Assembly (NCBI RefSeq): GCF_026241255.1
Contig: NZ_JAPHNC010000003.1
Span: 124,001 to 188,000, forward strand
Length of the DNA: 64,000 nt
Reading direction: 5' to 3'
Source of the DNA: Helicobacter sp. MIT 21-1697
Lineage (GTDB): Bacteria; Campylobacterota; Campylobacteria; Campylobacterales; Helicobacteraceae
The notes under the pieces are model-generated. The model saw only the letters and a program-made list of their open reading frames with translations, did not search any database and was not told the DNA's origin. Position numbers and translations under genes: made by a program. Within the stretch, counting starts at the first letter, position 1, and each line of letters starts with the position of its first letter. Shown one piece after another: positions 26,649 to 35,645 of this stretch.

Positions 26649-28700
26649 TTAAAATCCCATTCTTTTGCTCTTTTGAGAATCTTTGAGTGCGGATTCGGCA
26701 TAGAGCCTCTCAAGTAGCATTTCGCAATGACTTGGTGGGTTAAATCTTGCTTCCCTGACAATGAGCGCAAAATCGCCAAAGCAGATATTGCTAAGTCGTG
26801 CAAAATCTTGCCTGTGAGTTTTTACAAACTCTTGCGTATCGTTTAAGCCCAAATAATGCGCATACATTAAAAAAGCCTTTTCTAAACGCACCACATCAAG
26901 GCTTTTAAAGCTAATTTTCATATCAAATCTCCGAATACTTGCGGTATCTAATGTGTCTAAAAAGTTTGTTGTCGCAAGGAAAATGCCCTCAAAGGATTCC
27001 ATTTGAGTAAGCATTTCATTGACTTGTGTTATCTCCCAGCTTCTTTGCGCATCGCTTCTATCCTGCAAGAAACTATCCACCTCATCAAAGACTAAGATTG
27101 CTTTTTGCTCCCTTGCTTCCCTAAAGGCTTGAGCGATATTTTTTTCAGTGCCACCTACCCACATTGAGAGCAAATCGCTACCTTTTTTGCAGATAATGTC
27201 CTTTTTTAATTCCTTTGCTAAAGCCTTTGTGTATTCACTTTTGCCACTTCCGGGTGCGCCATAGAGGAGGATTCTTGCTCCACATTGTGCGTTTTTTATC
27301 CCCTCACTTATCTTTTTTACATCAATATCCGCATTGATTAATCCCATATCATAGGGCAATTCATTGCTCTTTTGTAACACAATCTCTTTTTTATCTTGCA
27401 GCTTCAAATGCTCGTTAATCACTTTTAATGCACTTTGCTCTGCTTTGTTTTTGGGAGCAGTTTTAGCCGCCTTTAGCGCATTTAAGAGAATGCCTGTGGA
27501 GAGATTGTTTTGCGCCATTTTTTCTATAAGCTTAGAATCTAGCTGACATTTATGCGTCTTAAGGGTGGATTCTATCAGTTGGATTTGCTTTTGTTTTGGC
27601 GGGATTTTTATCTCTAGCACAATACCAAATCGCCTCAAAAGTGCCGGGTCAATATCGCAGCTATTGCTTAAAAAAATACTTGGCACTTTGATAGATTCTA
27701 TCATTTCATTGAGCAATCCTTTTTGTAAAGAATCTGCATTGTGGGAGAAATGTCTCCAAGAATAATCTGCAAAAATATCCTCGCATTCATCAAAAAGCAC
27801 GATATGGTTTTTGCTATTAAGGAGATTCTGCGCAAGGATAAATCGTTGAATATTGCTTGACTTATATTGTTTTTCATCTAAAGATTTAGAAATCTTAAAT
27901 AATTCTTTTTGCAGTGTTTTTGCCAAAAGGGAGGCAATCTCATTTTTGCCTACTCCGGGTGAGCCATAGAGATAGATACTAGGATTCTTTGCTTTTTTGA
28001 AATAGTTTAAAAGCAAAGTGATGTCCTCTTGCATAAAGTCAAAATCTGCCAAATGCAGTTTGGTAGGCTTCACAAGTGAAGTGATATTGTGAAGCACATT
28101 GCGCTTTGTCAGTGGCTTTTCAAAAAACTCTTTTGCAAAATCGCTTATCTCAAATCCAGTGTAATTATCTTTTTCTAAGAATTTAAGCTTTCTTAAAGGC
28201 GCATTTTCACTTAAAATCTCACGCATTTTGTGTTCTCTCACATTAAAAAATGAGGATATAATTTTTATCCAATTTTTTAAAGTGGCTTTTTTAAAAAATC
28301 TTTGGAAACCCATTTCATCAAAAATATAATAAAAATACAAAACTTCTACCTCTAAGGGTTTGAGGTGTAAATATGTTTGCAAAAATGTCATATTTGCTTT
28401 TATAAATGGCTCAAATGTAAAATGATGATAATGTTTTTGCAAAATGGGCAAAATGATTTTAAATTTATCGAATCTATCTCCTTCGCAGTCTTCTATATCT
28501 TTAGCAAAATTAAGCTCAAATAAATCAAAGTAGTAACCTCTTTCTATTAAATGCAGCATAGTGGAAGCGATATGCGTAAAGATGACTTTTGCATTATGCG
28601 CTTGCTTTGTATCACAGCTTGCATCAAAGGGGAGAATTTCTTTTAACAATGCTTCTTTTTCTTGTGCGTTTAAACTTGCTCCATTTTTATATTTTCTCAT
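26649..28700 (-). CDS. Tandem AAA+ ATPase of the accessory cluster
   Basis: 683-residue protein with an unfamiliar helical N-terminal region (1-230) and two AAA+ modules. Module 1: Walker A GSPGVGKN (246-253), Walker B VLFDE (301-305), sensor-like SNSCD, arginine pair LLRRFG. Module 2: Walker A GAPGSGKS (481-488), Walker B ILVFDE (535-540), sensor TTNF, arginine pair IRRFD. Module 1 has Asn where Thr/Ser normally binds magnesium, so it may bind but hydrolyse poorly. The layout resembles Cdc48/VPS4-type remodellers. ATG 28700 has AAGGAG upstream; a longer in-frame start lacks one. First gene of the leftward set, divergent from the WYL regulator. Confidence 0.88.
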   Translation of the reverse strand: MRKYKNGASLNAQEKEALLKEILPFDASCDTKQAHNAKVIFTHIASTMLHLIERGYYFDLFELNFAKDIEDCEGDRFDKFKIILPILQKHYHHFTFEPFIKANMTFLQTYLHLKPLEVEVLYFYYIFDEMGFQRFFKKATLKNWIKIISSFFNVREHKMREILSENAPLRKLKFLEKDNYTGFEISDFAKEFFEKPLTKRNVLHNITSLVKPTKLHLADFDFMQEDITLLLNYFKKAKNPSIYLYGSPGVGKNEIASLLAKTLQKELFKISKSLDEKQYKSSNIQRFILAQNLLNSKNHIVLFDECEDIFADYSWRHFSHNADSLQKGLLNEMIESIKVPSIFLSNSCDIDPALLRRFGIVLEIKIPPKQKQIQLIESTLKTHKCQLDSKLIEKMAQNNLSTGILLNALKAAKTAPKNKAEQSALKVINEHLKLQDKKEIVLQKSNELPYDMGLINADIDVKKISEGIKNAQCGARILLYGAPGSGKSEYTKALAKELKKDIICKKGSDLLSMWVGGTEKNIAQAFREAREQKAILVFDEVDSFLQDRSDAQRSWEITQVNEMLTQMESFEGIFLATTNFLDTLDTASIRRFDMKISFKSLDVVRLEKAFLMYAHYLGLNDTQEFVKTHRQDFARLSNICFGDFALIVREARFNPPSHCEMLLERLYAESALKDSQKSKRMGF

Positions 28701-28747
28701 AGGCACTCCTTTTTGGCAAAATACGATGAAGTTGTAACACATTCAAA

Positions 28748-28799
28748 GGACAGGGCTATGTCCAAAAAATAAAATTGCACTATAATGTCAAAAAATAAA
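28748..28799. promoter_or_regulatory. Divergent control region between the AAA+ gene and the WYL regulator
   Basis: The 107-base intergenic region holds a perfect TATAAT (28781-28786) for the rightward WYL gene, an inverted repeat GGACA-N6-TGTCC (28748-28763), and two near-identical A-rich stretches (28758-28774 and 28785-28799), each beginning ATGTC, on either side of the -10 box. This is a plausible operator for the WYL protein controlling itself and the leftward genes. Confidence 0.5.
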
Positions 28800-28807
28800 G
28801 GGGCAAG

Positions 28808-29761
28808 ATGAAGATAAAACATTATGATGTGCTAAGCCATAGAATCGCCACGATTTTGAAACTTTTAGCAGAGAGTGAGAGCATAGAGGTTGCTAAGCTA
28901 TGTGCAGAGTTTAATGTGAGTGAAAAAACGATTGGGCGGGATATTAAACGCATTAATGACCCAAATATTACGCTTAAAAAGGGTAAAATCACAATGCAGC
29001 ACACGCAAACTCCCTACAACACGCAAGAGCAAATCGCACTTTTTGTCCTACAAAATATCGCTAAGGATTTAGGCGGAGAGGTTGGGCGCAATGCTGCGGC
29101 ACTTTTGGATAAATTAAACACTCCAAAGCCAGAATCTGCGCACAATGTGTTTTTTACCAAAACTTTGCTTGATGATATAAGCGTGAGTGCGCAAGAGCTG
29201 CATACTTTGCAACATTGCATTACGCATAAACAAATGATTTCTTGCCTCTTTCATCATAAAAGTAGAATCTTAGCACCTTTAAAAATTGTCGCTTTTGATG
29301 GAGAATGGTATCTCTTTGCGCTAGAATATACTGATAAAAAGGCGCAAAAGAGTAAAAAGGCAGATGAGCTAGGTTTGCTTAAACGATTTTATCTCAATGA
29401 TATAAATGCAATAGAATCTCTGCAAACGCCCTTTAATGCAGATGATAATATGTTAGATTCTATTGATGGAGCGATTAATGCGTGGTTTCACCCAGATAAT
29501 GAAAAAATCTTCGTGCGCTTATGGGTGGATAAAAAGGTGGCAAAGTATTTTAAACGCAAAAAGATAACATCAAAAGCGCAGGTTTTTGTGCAAAATGATG
29601 GCAGTGTGATGATAGAGCTACATATCACGCATTTCTTGGAGATTAGCGGGGAGGTGCTAAGGTGGATTCCCTATGTGGTGGTGCTAGAGCCAAAGGCATT
29701 AAGAGAATCCATCAGGCAAAGTGTAAAAGAATATATAAAAAAACTAGATTCCATAGAGTAA
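28808..29761 (+). CDS. WYL-domain transcriptional regulator
   Basis: 317-residue regulator with an N-terminal helix-turn-helix (about 10-55, SIEVAKLCAEFNVSEKTIGRDIKRI, DeoR-like) and a central-to-C-terminal WYL domain (about 140-230, including RILAPLKIVAFDGEWYLFALEY and LKRFYLNDI), followed by the WCX extension (WIPYVVVLEPKALRESI). WYL regulators commonly repress phage-defence operons (BrxR and CapW are studied examples) and respond to nucleic acid or nucleotide signals. It is divergent from the AAA+/nuclease genes. No strong ribosome site beyond AAAGGGG; ATG 28808 fits. Confidence 0.9.
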   Translation: MKIKHYDVLSHRIATILKLLAESESIEVAKLCAEFNVSEKTIGRDIKRINDPNITLKKGKITMQHTQTPYNTQEQIALFVLQNIAKDLGGEVGRNAAALLDKLNTPKPESAHNVFFTKTLLDDISVSAQELHTLQHCITHKQMISCLFHHKSRILAPLKIVAFDGEWYLFALEYTDKKAQKSKKADELGLLKRFYLNDINAIESLQTPFNADDNMLDSIDGAINAWFHPDNEKIFVRLWVDKKVAKYFKRKKITSKAQVFVQNDGSVMIELHITHFLEISGEVLRWIPYVVVLEPKALRESIRQSVKEYIKKLDSIE

Positions 29762-29860
29762 ATACCTTGCTTGTGGCAAAGGGAATGTGCAAGAGCCATA
29801 ATGGTAACATTATGACTTGCAATCCAAGAATAGTGCGATTGGCTTTTTGATTGATTTTTA

Positions 29861-30763
29861 TCAAAGTGTGTTAAATAAATCCGTTGAAAGGTATCGTTCC
29901 GCTGTATCATTGAGCATTGTAAGCACTTTTTTGTTTGGATTGCTTTTTGCAATCTTTTGTGCAATAGCGACATTTGCTCCGCTAGATATGCCAACCATTA
30001 CGCCGATTTTGCCCAAATCTTGCGCCATTTTGATAGCAACTTCATTTTCTACAATTTCAATAGCATCTATCACATCGCGATTAAGGATTTTGGGGATAAA
30101 GTTCGCACCAATGCCTTGAATCTTGTGTGGTCCTGCTTGTCCTTTGCTAAGCAGTGGTGAGGCGGCAGGTTCTACGCCTATGATTTGAATATGTGGAATC
30201 TTCTCTTTGAGCACCTCACCTACACCGCTGATTGTCCCGCCTGTGCCAAATCCTGCGACAAAATAATCTAATTTGCCCTCAAAGCTTTTATAAATCTCTA
30301 GTGCAGTTGTGCGTTTGTGCATTTCCTTATTCGCTAGATTCTCAAATTGACTTGGCATAAAAGCATTTGGTGTGGAATCTAAAATCTCTTGAGCCTTATC
30401 AAGCGCACCTTTCATACCTTCACTTGGTGGAGTAAGCACGAGAGTTGCGCCAAAAAATGCTATCATTTTGCGTCTTTCTATACTCATAGATTCGGGCATA
30501 GTGATGATGATTTTTAACCCAAGAGAGGCGCAAATCATTGCTAGAGAAATGCCCATATTGCCACTTGTGCATTCTACAATCGTAGTATCTTTGGTGATTT
30601 TTCCCTCTTTCATAGCTTGCTCTATCATCGCATAAGCAGGGCGGTCTTTGACAGAATGGCTTGGGTTTAAAAATTCGCATTTGCCATAGAGATTGGGGGC
30701 AAATTGTTGGAGATGTAAAATGGGAGTATTACCGATGAGTTCGGTGATATTTTGAGCTATCAT
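29861..30763 (-). CDS. Cysteine synthase (O-acetylserine sulfhydrylase, CysK/CysM type)
   Basis: 300-residue PLP enzyme making cysteine from O-acetylserine and sulfide. Features: LIGNTPILHL at the start, the PLP lysine at about residue 39 in NPSHSVKDR, the substrate loop TSGNMGISLAM, the phosphate-binding GFGTGGTISG, and GISSGANVAIA near the end. CysK usually has GNTG in the substrate loop and CysM similar; the variant here (SGNMG) does not settle the isozyme. AAAGGA precedes the ATG. It faces the WYL gene tail to tail, with 99 bases between. Confidence 0.9.
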   Translation of the reverse strand: MIAQNITELIGNTPILHLQQFAPNLYGKCEFLNPSHSVKDRPAYAMIEQAMKEGKITKDTTIVECTSGNMGISLAMICASLGLKIIITMPESMSIERRKMIAFFGATLVLTPPSEGMKGALDKAQEILDSTPNAFMPSQFENLANKEMHKRTTALEIYKSFEGKLDYFVAGFGTGGTISGVGEVLKEKIPHIQIIGVEPAASPLLSKGQAGPHKIQGIGANFIPKILNRDVIDAIEIVENEVAIKMAQDLGKIGVMVGISSGANVAIAQKIAKSNPNKKVLTMLNDTAERYLSTDLFNTL

Positions 30764-30850
30764 TGAAAATCCTTTGTGCGCACTTAAGCGTGAATTTGGT
30801 ATTTAAAGCTTAGAATGTAGCAATTTTTTTATAAAAAATCAAGGAATGGA

Positions 30851-31279
30851 ATGCACATTTTATTATTTCAGTTTTTTGCTGTGATTTATGCGTTGCAAGG
30901 ATTTTTATTAAACCCTCAAAGAGAGGATATTTCTTTACACGAAAGTCCTGTAATTGAGCAAGCTATGGAGCAGGAGTTTAGAAGTTGCGTTATGGCGCGT
31001 TTGCTTTATCCTAAAAAAGCGGTAGATGATAAGATAGAGGGCGTTGTAGAGATAATGATAAGCTTTAAAAATAGCTATATACAGGCGCAAATTACATCAA
31101 GTAGTGGCTATAAAGTCCTTGATATGGCAGCTTTGAGGGCTGTTAAAAAATCAAATGAATGCTTACAAAATCTCTACCAAAAGGATTTTAAGAAAGCAAT
31201 TTTTTTAATGCCCATAGAATTTAGATTAGCACCAGATTCTAAAAGACAAGATATTCAAGTGCCAAAGATACGCATTTGA
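30851..31279 (+). CDS. Small TonB C-terminal-domain protein
   Basis: 142 residues. A hydrophobic N-terminus (LLFQFFAVIYALQGFLL) may be a signal or anchor. Residues 55-125 match the TonB C-terminal domain pattern: RLLYPKKAVDDKIEGVVEIMISF, then YIQAQITSSSGYKVLDMAALRAVKK and a closing FLMPIEFRL. There is no proline-rich spacer, so it is much shorter than a classical TonB. It could be a minimal energy transducer or a periplasmic protein reusing the fold. AAGGAATGG precedes the ATG. It precedes a glycosyltransferase gene by 18 bases. Confidence 0.75.
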   Translation: MHILLFQFFAVIYALQGFLLNPQREDISLHESPVIEQAMEQEFRSCVMARLLYPKKAVDDKIEGVVEIMISFKNSYIQAQITSSSGYKVLDMAALRAVKKSNECLQNLYQKDFKKAIFLMPIEFRLAPDSKRQDIQVPKIRI

Positions 31280-31297
31280 GTGCTTTAAGGAGAGAGA

Positions 31298-32494
31298 ATG
31301 CACTCTATAACACTGCTTTGCGACCATAATATTACGCAAAAGCCTCGTTCAAGTCGTATGTTGCAGCTTTTGGATATAATAAGGCAAGAGGGAGCTAAGC
31401 TCAATCTTAATGTTATTGCCAAAGCCTGTGATAAAAGCGCATTTGAGGCTTTAGGCATAGAATCTCGCCTTTTATGCTTTGAGCGTGATAAATCAAGCAA
31501 AGAGCGCACACAGCAAGAAAATGAGCTTATTTTGCAGTATTGTCAAAGTGGTAATTTTGCACCTCTTATTTACACGTCAAATCGCAAGAGTATTCCTCAT
31601 CTTTTAGAATCTTTGCCACCCCAAGATGTGCTGATTGTAGAGGATATTACCCTTTTGCCCTTTGCACGTGAGTATAAAAAAAATAATCCACAATGTAAGA
31701 TTCTCATTGATTTGCGTGAATTTTATCCGCTTGAATATGAAAATGATGAAGTGTGGCTGCAAGGATTGGGTCGGTTTTTTGTGTATTTGTGTGAGCAATA
31801 TCTGCCTTGTGTAGATGTAGCAATAAGCGTGAGTGAAGGATTGTGCGAGCGGTATAAAAGTGATTTTGGCATTGACTGCGAGCTTTTTTATTCCTTGCCA
31901 CCTTTTTTTGATTATAAACCTAAACCTACCTCAAAGCAAGAAATAAAGATTTTATATCACGGATTTATAAGCCCTGATAGAAGTTCTATGGAGCTTTTAA
32001 ATCTTGCTCAACATTTGCTTGAAAGCCCTTATAAACTTTATGTTATGGCATTAAGTAATCAAAAGGGTTTCTTAGAATCTTTTCGTATTGGCTCAAGTGA
32101 AATCACTTCACTTGAAATATTACCGCCTGTTGCTTTGGGGGAGATTATCCCTGTGAGCGCGAATTATGATATAGGGCTTATTCCCTTTAAGCCTACTACC
32201 TTTAATCTCGCGCATTGTATGCCAAATAAACTTTTTGAATATCTGCAAGCGCGATTAGCTATTCTCTCTACACCACTTTATGATGTCCAAAAATTCGTGC
32301 AAACGCATTCCTGCGGCGCTATTACACAAGGTTTTGAGAGTGATGATATGGCACAAATGCTTTTTAAACTTCATATTACAGATATTGATAGATACAAGCA
32401 AGAAAGCCATAGAGCAGCCCAAAAATGGCATTTAGACTTCAATGTAAAATGCCTAAAGAATCTGCTCTATAAGCTTAATATCAAAGTGGAATAA
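31298..32494 (+). CDS. GT-B fold glycosyltransferase
   Basis: 398-residue cytosolic glycosyltransferase of the GT4-like type. The N-terminal Rossmann half includes DVLIVEDITLLPFA and ILIDLREFYPLEYE; the C-terminal half includes IKILYHGFISPDRSSMELL, the nucleotide-sugar region NYDIGLIPFKPTTFNLAHCMPNKLFEYLQARLAIL, and a final helix with WHLDFNVKCL. The donor and acceptor are not predictable. A surface polysaccharide or LPS role is the usual one in this genus. AAGGAGAG precedes the ATG. Confidence 0.82.
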   Translation: MHSITLLCDHNITQKPRSSRMLQLLDIIRQEGAKLNLNVIAKACDKSAFEALGIESRLLCFERDKSSKERTQQENELILQYCQSGNFAPLIYTSNRKSIPHLLESLPPQDVLIVEDITLLPFAREYKKNNPQCKILIDLREFYPLEYENDEVWLQGLGRFFVYLCEQYLPCVDVAISVSEGLCERYKSDFGIDCELFYSLPPFFDYKPKPTSKQEIKILYHGFISPDRSSMELLNLAQHLLESPYKLYVMALSNQKGFLESFRIGSSEITSLEILPPVALGEIIPVSANYDIGLIPFKPTTFNLAHCMPNKLFEYLQARLAILSTPLYDVQKFVQTHSCGAITQGFESDDMAQMLFKLHITDIDRYKQESHRAAQKWHLDFNVKCLKNLLYKLNIKVE

Positions 32495-32512
32495 ATTTAG
32501 GCGCAACCCCCA

Positions 32513-32533
32513 AGCTCTTATTTTACAAGAGCT
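32513..32533. terminator. Hairpin between convergent glycosyltransferase and lon genes
   Basis: AGCTCTT and AAGAGCT form a 7-bp stem with a 7-base T/A loop. It spans the lon stop codon and may end transcription from the left; there is no strong T run, so confidence is low. Confidence 0.3.
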
Positions 32534-34923
32534 ATATCAAGCACTTCTTTAATATCGCTTACTCCGATGATTTTAAGTTTTTTGAGCACTTCTTGGGGAA
32601 TATCTTTTAAATCACGCTCATAATTTTTTTGTGGAATAAGCGCGGTTTTAATGCCAGCTTTATGTGCGGCGATGAGTTTTTCACGCAAACCACCAATAGG
32701 CAGAACATTGCCCCTTAATGTAAGCTCACCTGTCATTGCTACACTTGTATCAATTTTAGAATCTGTAAGGATTGAGGCAATAACACACGCCATAGCAATA
32801 CCTGCACTTGGACCATCTTTAGGTGTTGCGCCTTCTGGGACGTGAAGATGAATGTCATAGTGCTGATAAATAGATGTTTTTGCATTATGCTTTAATATTT
32901 TTTTATCAAGCAGGACTTTTATCACAGAGTGTGCGATATGTGCAGATTCTTTCATTACATCGCCTAAGCTTCCTGTGAGCGTAAGTGTGCCTTTACCTTT
33001 GATTTTCACTGCTTCAATTTTAAGCACATCACCACCCACACTTGTCCAAGCTAATCCATTGACAATACCAACTATATTTTTTTTGTCTGTGGGAGAAATT
33101 TCAAATACAATCTTATCAAGGAATTGCTCTATATTCTGCGGTGTGAGCGTGATAGACTTTTCACCTTTTAAGATAAGAGTTGCCACTTTACGCATAATTT
33201 GTGCGATATTATGTCGTAGATTGCGCACACCTGCTTCGCGTGTGTATTTTTCAATAATAAGTTTAAGTGTGGGCGTAGAGATTTTAAGTTCTTGTGGCTT
33301 TAAGCCGTGTTTTTCTAATTCTTGGGGAATCAAATATTTTTTGGCAATTTCAAATTTTTCCTGCGGCGTATAAGAAGATACAGAGATAAACTCCATTCTA
33401 TCGCGCAGTGGTGCAGGGATAGTAGAAATATCATTTGCGGTGGCAATAAAAATAACTTGTGAGAGATCAATGTCAAAATTTGTATAATAATCTCTAAAAG
33501 CGTGATTTTGCTCTGGGTCTAAAATCTCAAGCAGCACGCTTGTAGGGTCGCCTCTATAACTCCTGCCGACTTTATCAATCTCATCAAGCACAATGACTGG
33601 ATTCATTTCTTTTGCTTCAATAAGCCCTTGTGTAATGCGTCCGGGCATTGCTCCAATATAAGTGCGGCGATGCCCTCGCAATTCATTAACATCTTCTAAT
33701 CCTCCAAGTGCAATACGCACAAGCTCACGCTTAATGGCTTTTGCAATAGAGTTTGCAAGGCTTGTTTTACCCACGCCCGGTGGTCCATAGAAACATAAAA
33801 TAGTGCCTTTTTCATATTTATCTGTATTTTCACCCTTAGGCTTTCTGCCTCGTTTTGATTGAGATAGTCCTTGTGTGTTGTGTGTGCGTTGCGCTATTAG
33901 CTCTTTTACTGCGAAATATTCTACAATGCGCTCCTTTGGCTTTTGTAATGAATAATGGTCAATATCAAGCTGCTTGGCGACATTTTCAATGGAGAGTTTT
34001 TGATTAGCATATTGCCCAAATGGAATCTCAAGCACCCATTCAACATAGTTTTGTAAAATATTTGCATCACCGCTATCTTGGTGCATACGAGAGAGGCGTT
34101 TGATTTGCTTTTGCACTTCTTTGAAAGCATTTTCGCTCATATAAGGTTTGAGACTATTAAGCTTTTGTATATATTGCTCCATTTCTTCATCACGAGTATT
34201 ATCTGCTCCAAGTTCTTTTTGAATCTGTTTTAATTGTTCTTTGAGAAAATACTCTTTATTGACTTGCTCCATTTTATTATGAACTTTGTTTTTAATCTCT
34301 TTTTGGAGCTTTTGAGCCTCTATCTCTTCAATGACATATTCAATTAAGCCTAATACTCGCTCTTCTACATCATCTTTGGCAAAAAGTGTGTAGGCTTGTT
34401 CTGTGGAGAGGCGCATAGCTGAAGCGATTAAATCCACAATACGATTTGGTTCGTGATTTTCATCTATGCTTTTAAGCAAATCAGGCGGAAAATGTCCATC
34501 AAGATTAGCAAGATGACGCACTTTTTCGCGTAGCACTTGCAAGAGAGCACTCATTTTGTCATTTTCATATTCTTTATAAGCAATCAAATCTACTTCTACT
34601 TGTATAGGTTCTTTAGGAGTTTGAATCACTTGAAGTATCTTACCACGATATAAGCCTTTAAAAAGCAATTTTACTCGCCCATCAGGGAGGGCGACTTTGC
34701 GCATAATTGAACCAATGACGCCGACATTGTAGAATGTTTGATTCTCATCATTGCGTATAGAGCTAATAAATACAAGACTATTGCCTTTCATAGCTTTATC
34801 CGCGGCTTTGATGTTGTTTTCATCGCTAATAAAAAGTGGTGCAATCATAAAGGGATAAATAAAAAGTTCATCTTCAACAATTAAAGGCATAAGTATGGGA
34901 AATTCATTATTTAAAGCATTCAT
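32518..34923 (-). CDS. lon: ATP-dependent protease Lon
   Basis: 801-residue AAA+ serine protease for misfolded and regulatory proteins, cytosolic hexamer. N-terminal LON substrate domain (FPILMPLIVEDELFIYPFMIAPLF), a coiled-coil middle, AAA+ module with Walker A FYGPPGVGKTSLAN (near residue 380) and Walker B PVIVLDEIDKVG, and the protease domain with catalytic Ser in KDGPSAGIAMA (near 700) and Lys in LREKLIAAHKAG (near 745). An extra Lys/Arg-rich insert (SQSKRGRKPKGENTDK) lies just before Walker A. bamD lies 9 bases upstream on the same strand, as in H. pylori. Confidence 0.97.
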   Translation of the reverse strand: MNALNNEFPILMPLIVEDELFIYPFMIAPLFISDENNIKAADKAMKGNSLVFISSIRNDENQTFYNVGVIGSIMRKVALPDGRVKLLFKGLYRGKILQVIQTPKEPIQVEVDLIAYKEYENDKMSALLQVLREKVRHLANLDGHFPPDLLKSIDENHEPNRIVDLIASAMRLSTEQAYTLFAKDDVEERVLGLIEYVIEEIEAQKLQKEIKNKVHNKMEQVNKEYFLKEQLKQIQKELGADNTRDEEMEQYIQKLNSLKPYMSENAFKEVQKQIKRLSRMHQDSGDANILQNYVEWVLEIPFGQYANQKLSIENVAKQLDIDHYSLQKPKERIVEYFAVKELIAQRTHNTQGLSQSKRGRKPKGENTDKYEKGTILCFYGPPGVGKTSLANSIAKAIKRELVRIALGGLEDVNELRGHRRTYIGAMPGRITQGLIEAKEMNPVIVLDEIDKVGRSYRGDPTSVLLEILDPEQNHAFRDYYTNFDIDLSQVIFIATANDISTIPAPLRDRMEFISVSSYTPQEKFEIAKKYLIPQELEKHGLKPQELKISTPTLKLIIEKYTREAGVRNLRHNIAQIMRKVATLILKGEKSITLTPQNIEQFLDKIVFEISPTDKKNIVGIVNGLAWTSVGGDVLKIEAVKIKGKGTLTLTGSLGDVMKESAHIAHSVIKVLLDKKILKHNAKTSIYQHYDIHLHVPEGATPKDGPSAGIAMACVIASILTDSKIDTSVAMTGELTLRGNVLPIGGLREKLIAAHKAGIKTALIPQKNYERDLKDIPQEVLKKLKIIGVSDIKEVLDIALVK

Positions 34924-34932
34924 TCTTTACTC

Positions 34933-35574
34933 CTACCAATTAAAGATTCTTACATACCACGGGATATGCGAGGGCTTGGGTTTAAGATTTGCAAAAAGCT
35001 CTTCATCATTGCGACTTAAATATTCTTCTTGCGCTTGTGTTTTGCTTTGTTTTTGATATACACGAGCAATAGAGCGATTAAGTTCAATTTGTCCAAGTTG
35101 GAATTTCAAGTCAATATATTCTACATAAGGTGCGTAGCGACTATGAGGATACATTTGCAAAAAAGATTTTGTATCTTCAATGCTTTGAGCCATAAATTCT
35201 TGGTCTTTGCTGTAATTTTTAAATCCATAAAAATTAGTCAGAATCTTCAAATAGCGCACATAGTCTTGATTATCAAGAGAAGAGTAACGTTTAAGATATT
35301 CATCAAAATAAAAGGCTGCAAGGAGGTATTCATCTTTTTCCATATGGGCTTGTCCAAGTATAAGCATTGCTTCTGGAATGAGTGGAGAATTAATATGCTC
35401 ACTTTGCAAAGATGAAAAATAACCATCAGCACCTTCAAGATTGCCGAAATTAATCTCTTTGATGATGGCTTCATACCAATAGGCTGCTGATTTATTATAC
35501 TCAACTTCTTTTTTTGCACAGCCAAAAAACATAAAATATGCAAATAAAAGACACATTAAGGCGTATATTTTCAT
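34933..35574 (-). CDS. bamD: Outer-membrane assembly lipoprotein BamD (ComL)
   Basis: 213-residue lipoprotein of the BAM complex that folds beta-barrel proteins into the outer membrane. Lipobox FMFFGCAKK with Cys at about residue 19, followed by TPR helices: SAAYWYEAIIKEINFGNLEGADGYF, PEAMLILGQAHMEKDEYLLAAFYFDEYLKRYS and SFLQMYPHSRYAPYVEYIDL, the order typical of BamD. Directly upstream of lon on the same transcript, matching the H. pylori HP1378-HP1379 order. Confidence 0.9.
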   Translation of the reverse strand: MKIYALMCLLFAYFMFFGCAKKEVEYNKSAAYWYEAIIKEINFGNLEGADGYFSSLQSEHINSPLIPEAMLILGQAHMEKDEYLLAAFYFDEYLKRYSSLDNQDYVRYLKILTNFYGFKNYSKDQEFMAQSIEDTKSFLQMYPHSRYAPYVEYIDLKFQLGQIELNRSIARVYQKQSKTQAQEEYLSRNDEELFANLKPKPSHIPWYVRIFNW

Positions 35575-35645
35575 TAAAAACCTTTAATTTTTGAAAATAA
35601 AAATGTATTATACACAATTACATTTTACTATTTAGCATAAAAAAT

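Noticed and set aside
22957-29761. Integrated mobile element or prophage around the accessory cluster
   Set aside because: No integrase, transposase, tRNA target, direct-repeat ends or phage structural gene is seen.
29762-29860. Short open frame and CATAATG-GTAA-CATTATG hairpin between the WYL and cysteine synthase genes
   Set aside because: The frame lacks a good start and family, and the hairpin has no T run; it could be a weak terminator or a remnant, but the evidence is too thin.
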